From Apus apus (Eukaryota; Chordata; Aves; Apodiformes; Apodidae), in the NCBI RefSeq assembly GCF_020740795.1, contig NC_067312.1, forward strand, positions 48,493,905-48,557,904: DNA of 64,000 nt, written 5' to 3'. The translations under genes and the position numbers were made by a program. The notes beneath the pieces were generated by a model that did no database searches, was not told the origin of the DNA, and saw nothing but the letters and a program-made list of their open reading frames with translations. Position 1 is the first letter of the stretch; the number at the start of each line of letters is the position of its first letter. This document shows positions 59,646-64,000 of the stretch, piece by piece.

Positions 59646-59850
59646 TCTCACTCCCTGCCCAGGGACAGGAGCTGGGACTGATTCCCTCCCAGTCTCTCTG
59701 TTTCTCTCTCTCACCTTCTCTTCCTCGGTTTTGCCTAAGGGTTTCCTTGCAGTTCAGCCGCTGCAGAAGGGGTCCACCAGCACGATCCCTCGCTCTGGTG
59801 TCCCTCGCCTCAGTGGCTTGCCCACTCCAGGGCACTCCACTCCTCCTTGA
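59646..59850. other. GC-balanced stretch beside the CR1 5' break
   Basis: Pyrimidine-rich sequence (TCTCTGTTTCTCTCTCTCACC) and a GC-richer part with several CpGs, unlike the AT-rich intron. It may be another repeat remnant, but I cannot classify it. Confidence 0.3.
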
Positions 59851-62800
59851 CCAGAAAGGTCACAGATATTCAGCAGACATGTAAAAGGTAAAGAGAGATT
59901 TTAAATAAAGTGTGACCCATCTACTCCTTACTGTATGAAGGCCAGCCATATGTCATCTTTTCATAAATATAAGCAAGTCAAAAGAAAGGAGTCAAATGAG
60001 TTAAGCACTCCAACTGACAATGAGCACTGACTTTTCAGTTCTGGCAAGGGTCTAGGGAGACAAAAACCCCCTCAATGTTCATTATTACTAAACTGGACTA
60101 GAGAGTTTCCATGTCTTAGAGACACTAAAGATGTGAAGGACACAGCGCAACTGGCCCCAAAATGTTACTCCAAACACTTCAGAGCAATAGTACTGCTCCT
60201 TTACAAGTTCAGTATTTATCACTTGCACTTCTAAAGAGGAAGTTAACACTTCCTGGTTTTTCTTAAGATGCTGTTAACATCTCACAAGTTTTCACATGTT
60301 TCTAACAGGAAATTTCCACTCATTGAGTTATCTGTTATATTGCAAACAGATAAATACCCCCTCGACCCAGATGTGTTGCTTTTTTTCATTTTGCCTTTCT
60401 CTGATTCAAAACCTTAATTGCTGCTTCCAACATAAACAGATGTCAGACTGTATCTCCTCCACACAGGTCTCAGAGGTGCTGGCATCAGTCCTGTGTGGAA
60501 GGCTTCCCCAGATAGGTTTGTATTGTCTCAGCCACACCTCCCTTATGGCCTTCAGAACAACTGAAACCTCCTATTCGCATAACTGGAGAACTTTCACATT
60601 GTTACAGAGAGTTGAAAGGACTTAACATGCAAAACCTTGAAGAATTTGAATTCTCTCTTCTCTTCATTACTAAATTAATTCAGACAGAAGACAAACCAAG
60701 CAAGCAGTCTTTATCCCTCAGGCACAGGAATTACTGATTATTGTTCAAAGAAGTTGTCCAAAATCAGAAAGTAACATCAGTTGGAAAAATGACTCTCCCA
60801 CTACAGCAATCATAATTGGCAAAGCAGCAAGTTTGCTACAGTCTCAATTAATAAACTTATCATTTCCACCTGAATCACTGAAAATCTAGCTCTTTCTTCT
60901 AATGCCTTTTTAATATCTCCACAGGGCTGCTGCTCTCCCACAAATGCTGCCACATGCCCTAGACTGCCTCTTCTGGCTACAAGCTCCCAGAAAGCATTTT
61001 GTGACACCAGAAACCCAGTGGAAGCTTTTCATTCTCCCTTGGAGTTCTGACAGAGGAGCTTTTTCATTCACTGACTCCTACTTCAGCCCAGATCTTTGAG
61101 GCTGATACATCAGTCACAAACCTGAGGCAAAAAACCAACCAACCAACAACAACAAAGATGAACAGTAGAGATTATGTCCATGGTCAACAAAGCAATTCAC
61201 AAAGTGTAATGTTCCAGCCACCAGCTAACTAGGTCCAGACAAACCACTGATCAACAGTTCTCACAGAAATCAAAACTCACTATCAAACAGTTCCTACAAT
61301 TTAAAATTGTGATGAGGCTGTCAAGCTGACATAAGACACAAAAAGTAGCTGCCATTTATGGGTGATTATAAGTGTTATGAAATGTCTTTATTACGTATTC
61401 TTCACAAATTATGACGACACTTCACAAATTATTTCTCCACTGATAAGAATTGATATTTTTTATACATTATTCAGCAGCAGCTTTTTTTTTTTCCTTCTCT
61501 CTTACCATTATTTGCTATGGTCAACCTCACACCACAAGACTACCACTGTTTGCACTACAGTTGCAATATTAGAGTTTAAATAATATTCATGCTTCTACAC
61601 AGTCCATGTAATGTACTTTGGAGGGCTGAACAGTTAGTTCAGCCATGAGAACACTCAAAGATATTGTTAGACACATTTGAAATTAGTCCTGATAGGTCCT
61701 TAAGTGTACAAAATATTTATACTAAGGAATTTCTTACTGCTGTGACACAGAAGTAAGATGTAGAGTAAACTGCCTGAAAACTGAAAGAAGAGAGCACATT
61801 GTTTAGTTAGCATCAGAGCAGAACACCTATCTCAAGGAGCTGTGTGTAGCTTCCTTAAGAAAAAGCATGCCAAACTTCCCTCCCTCACTGCTGAGTACCA
61901 GAATTCAATATGCTATGCATGTTAGCATAGAGGATTTCTGGAAATATGACTGGCTGGCAACACCAATCTTTCTTACAGTTTATGTCAAATTTTAGCCTTG
62001 TCCCATTAATCTAAAATCTTTTACCTGTTCAGTCAAAACACCTGCTCTCTGCCCTCGGTTCATGATGGTATCTATTTCATCTCAAAACAAGGCTAGCAGT
62101 GTGGGCATCTAAATACCCTCAGTTCCATGTTCTCTGCAGAAAATCTTTATGTTGATAAAGTGGAACCTTTACTACTTAAGCTACTGTACAAGATAAATAT
62201 TATTACTCATTCTCTTACTGAGACCAAAAAAAAAACCACACAACAAAACAACAATCCTTCACCATACAGCTTTTAAAATAATACATAAACCCATCAAGAT
62301 GCTTCTGAAGAGTACATGAGTAATTTATGAAATGACTGAACTTTCCCCACCAGCCAACGGTAAGGAAAAAACTGATTCTGAAACTCATAATTCTAGCAGA
62401 TTGATATGATTAACCCCTGTTAAGTTAGTTGCATCTAACAACAGGCTTCAAAAATCTAAAGAACCCACTACTGTTTTACCTATTTGTCTGAATGATGTAT
62501 TTTGCTTTTTGAACAGGTGAAAAATGATCATAACCCAAGCTTAATTTTCTTTCTTAATTTGAATAAAAGAGTTCTGGTAATATTTTTACTTCTTTGTTGT
62601 TTGGCTTGAGCAGCAAGGTGTATTGGTTTTAAATAGTTTAATGGTTTAAATGGTTCTGAAATACCTTATTTTTTCAACAAAATGACTGAAAGAGTTTATC
62701 TGTCCCTACTTACAGTCACTCAATGGATTCCAAATCAGATTACTTCACAAGTAAAAGTGTGCTATTTTTCTCCTGATTGTCAGAACCAAAACCTATCATT

Positions 62801-64000
62801 TGATATTTCAACAATATTCTCCTGAATTTATTCAACATCTGTCCAACTTAAATTGTCAGTTGTATGCATATAAATTTTAAATACTTTTACTGACATAGAA
62901 AGTCCACTTATCTTTCCTAGACTACCTTGGAGCAGAACTTAGCCTTTATGGAACAACCATACACTGGCCAAATAGACTGCATCTGAACAGACAGTCCTAG
63001 AAGAAACTCTATTCCTGAGCTACACCCGAGCTGCATTTCAGAGTGACCACCACGTCTTCAACAGTAAGAAACCCAGGTGCCTGGACAGCAGCTGAGTGCC
63101 TTAGAGTCCCTTAGTTTAGGCAATTAGGGAGCAGAGATTCCATAGTGTTCCACAGAGCACTTGCCAGGCTGTGGAGACACAGCTACAGGCCACAGAGTAT
63201 TAACTGATCTCTGCTCAGATTCTGGTACACTTTACATACCCTGACGCTGTTTCTCAGCTTTCTCAATGGGGCTGCACCATGTCCATCATAGTGTAAGACT
63301 TCCAGAACATCAATCCTTTACTACAGCTCTATAAATTTCTGAGCTATCCTACCTTCCATATGTTTTAGGATTAGGGATATAAATTATCTGTCATTAAAAA
63401 AAAACAACCACCCTAAATTCCTCATTCAGAGAAGCCATGCGTTCCTACATTGCCTGTTTAAGCAGTCCATTAATTTAAAAAAAAAAAAAAAAAAAAAGTA
63501 AAAAGGGAAATAACATATATACCACATTTTCATTTTATCAAATTTCTATTCACTATCTTAATATTCAGAGAATCAAGTCTACTCTGCTATGTGATTGCTG
63601 CTAAAAACAGTTATTTTCTATCATTTTCCCAGCACATGACACTCCTAGCTCTCCATACTGCCAACCCATGCTCCTTAGACTTCTCTCACTGGCCACCTTC
63701 CTGATAAGACAAGGAAGAGATGATTACAATACAACACACCAAGGAGCTTCTGCTTTCTCAAGTTGAGTAGACCCACTCCAACTACTAAGACACATCAGAA
63801 TTGCCACCCACTTTGACTCTGCTACTGTGTTTCCCTGGCTCAGCATATGTCTAAGGCTCTTTTTGGCTTCCCTGACTTCCAGAACGAAAACTGCGTAAGT
63901 ATGGTATTGTTAATGCCTAACCCTGTGACTTGAACTGCCCTCAGACACAGCTGGATTAGCAGGACCTACGTCTTAGCTCATAACTCCTACATCTAAGTTG
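59851..64000. other. ST8SIA4 intron 2, right end of window: no other feature
   Basis: AT-rich intron with small T and A tracts (61479-61491; poly-A about 63478-63497). No exon 2 or exon 1 of ST8SIA4 was found, so intron 2 is at least 11.8 kb. Confidence 0.6.

Noticed and set aside
58761..59714. A 317-residue protein gene
   Set aside because: CR1 ORF2 fragment. The first ~22 residues come from unrelated flanking sequence beyond the CR1 break at 59645.
52183..64000. Exons 1 and 2 of ST8SIA4
   Set aside because: I searched the minus strand for the expected membrane anchor and the segment before Arg82 and saw nothing, so they probably lie beyond the window.
1..64000. CRISPR arrays, bacterial-type operons, tRNA or rRNA genes
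   Set aside because: No spaced direct repeats, clover-leaf genes or rRNA segments were seen. The octamer tails of CR1 are the only short tandem units that could mimic repeats.

Overview
The window is bird genomic DNA. The evidence is the dominant repeat, CR1 LINEs with 3' tails of the (ATTCTATG)n type, together with several ERV-L-like LTRs that begin TGTCCTGGTTTGA, and a recognisable vertebrate gene. The window is AT-rich, gene-poor and split into long introns. The CR1 copies resemble the young lineage that ends CCTAGGGGTTGGAAGGGACC, and one is almost full length. This suggests a bird whose CR1 was active recently, for example in the woodpecker and relatives group, but that placement is inference. 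In other birds ST8SIA4 lies on the Z chromosome, which would be the expected location here.

The one clear cellular gene is ST8SIA4 (polysialyltransferase PST) on the minus strand. Three coding exons are visible with canonical splice sites and matching codon phases: 52182-51925 (exon 3), 48848-48555 (exon 4) and 28354-28072 (last exon, with stop). Together they encode residues 82-359 of a protein with the usual 359-residue length. Exons 1 and 2 were not recognised and should lie beyond position 64000. The 3'UTR probably runs from 28071 to about 23585. It carries no transposons, unlike the introns and flanks. A CpG-rich block at about 18600-19620 on the plus strand contains a membrane-segment exon resembling FAM174A, the mammalian neighbour of ST8SIA4. 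It looks damaged or incomplete here.

Layout: 1-2558 is the 3' end of a decayed ERV-L-like provirus (RNase H, integrase, LTR). 2.6-18.6 kb holds a series of LTRs in both orientations (about 3.6-4.8, 6.8-7.9, 8.6-9.5, 12.1-12.6, 15.6-16.3 and 16.7-17.5 kb) and CR1 fragments. 18.6-19.6 kb is the CpG island. 20-22 kb holds CR1 fragments and a solo LTR with a perfect 5-bp target duplication. 23.6-64 kb is ST8SIA4 with CR1 insertions in its introns, including a 4.2-kb CR1 at 34.5-38.7 kb with ORF1 intact and ORF2 interrupted by one frameshift.

I found no undescribed gene system. The most interesting signals are structural. A pair of inverted CR1 copies in the introns around exon 3 is identical over about 540 bp and then diverges sharply, as gene conversion would produce. 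Both exon 3 and exon 4 are flanked by inverted CR1 pairs that could favour back-splicing. There is also a clear nested CR1 insertion and an unusual FAM174A-like exon.
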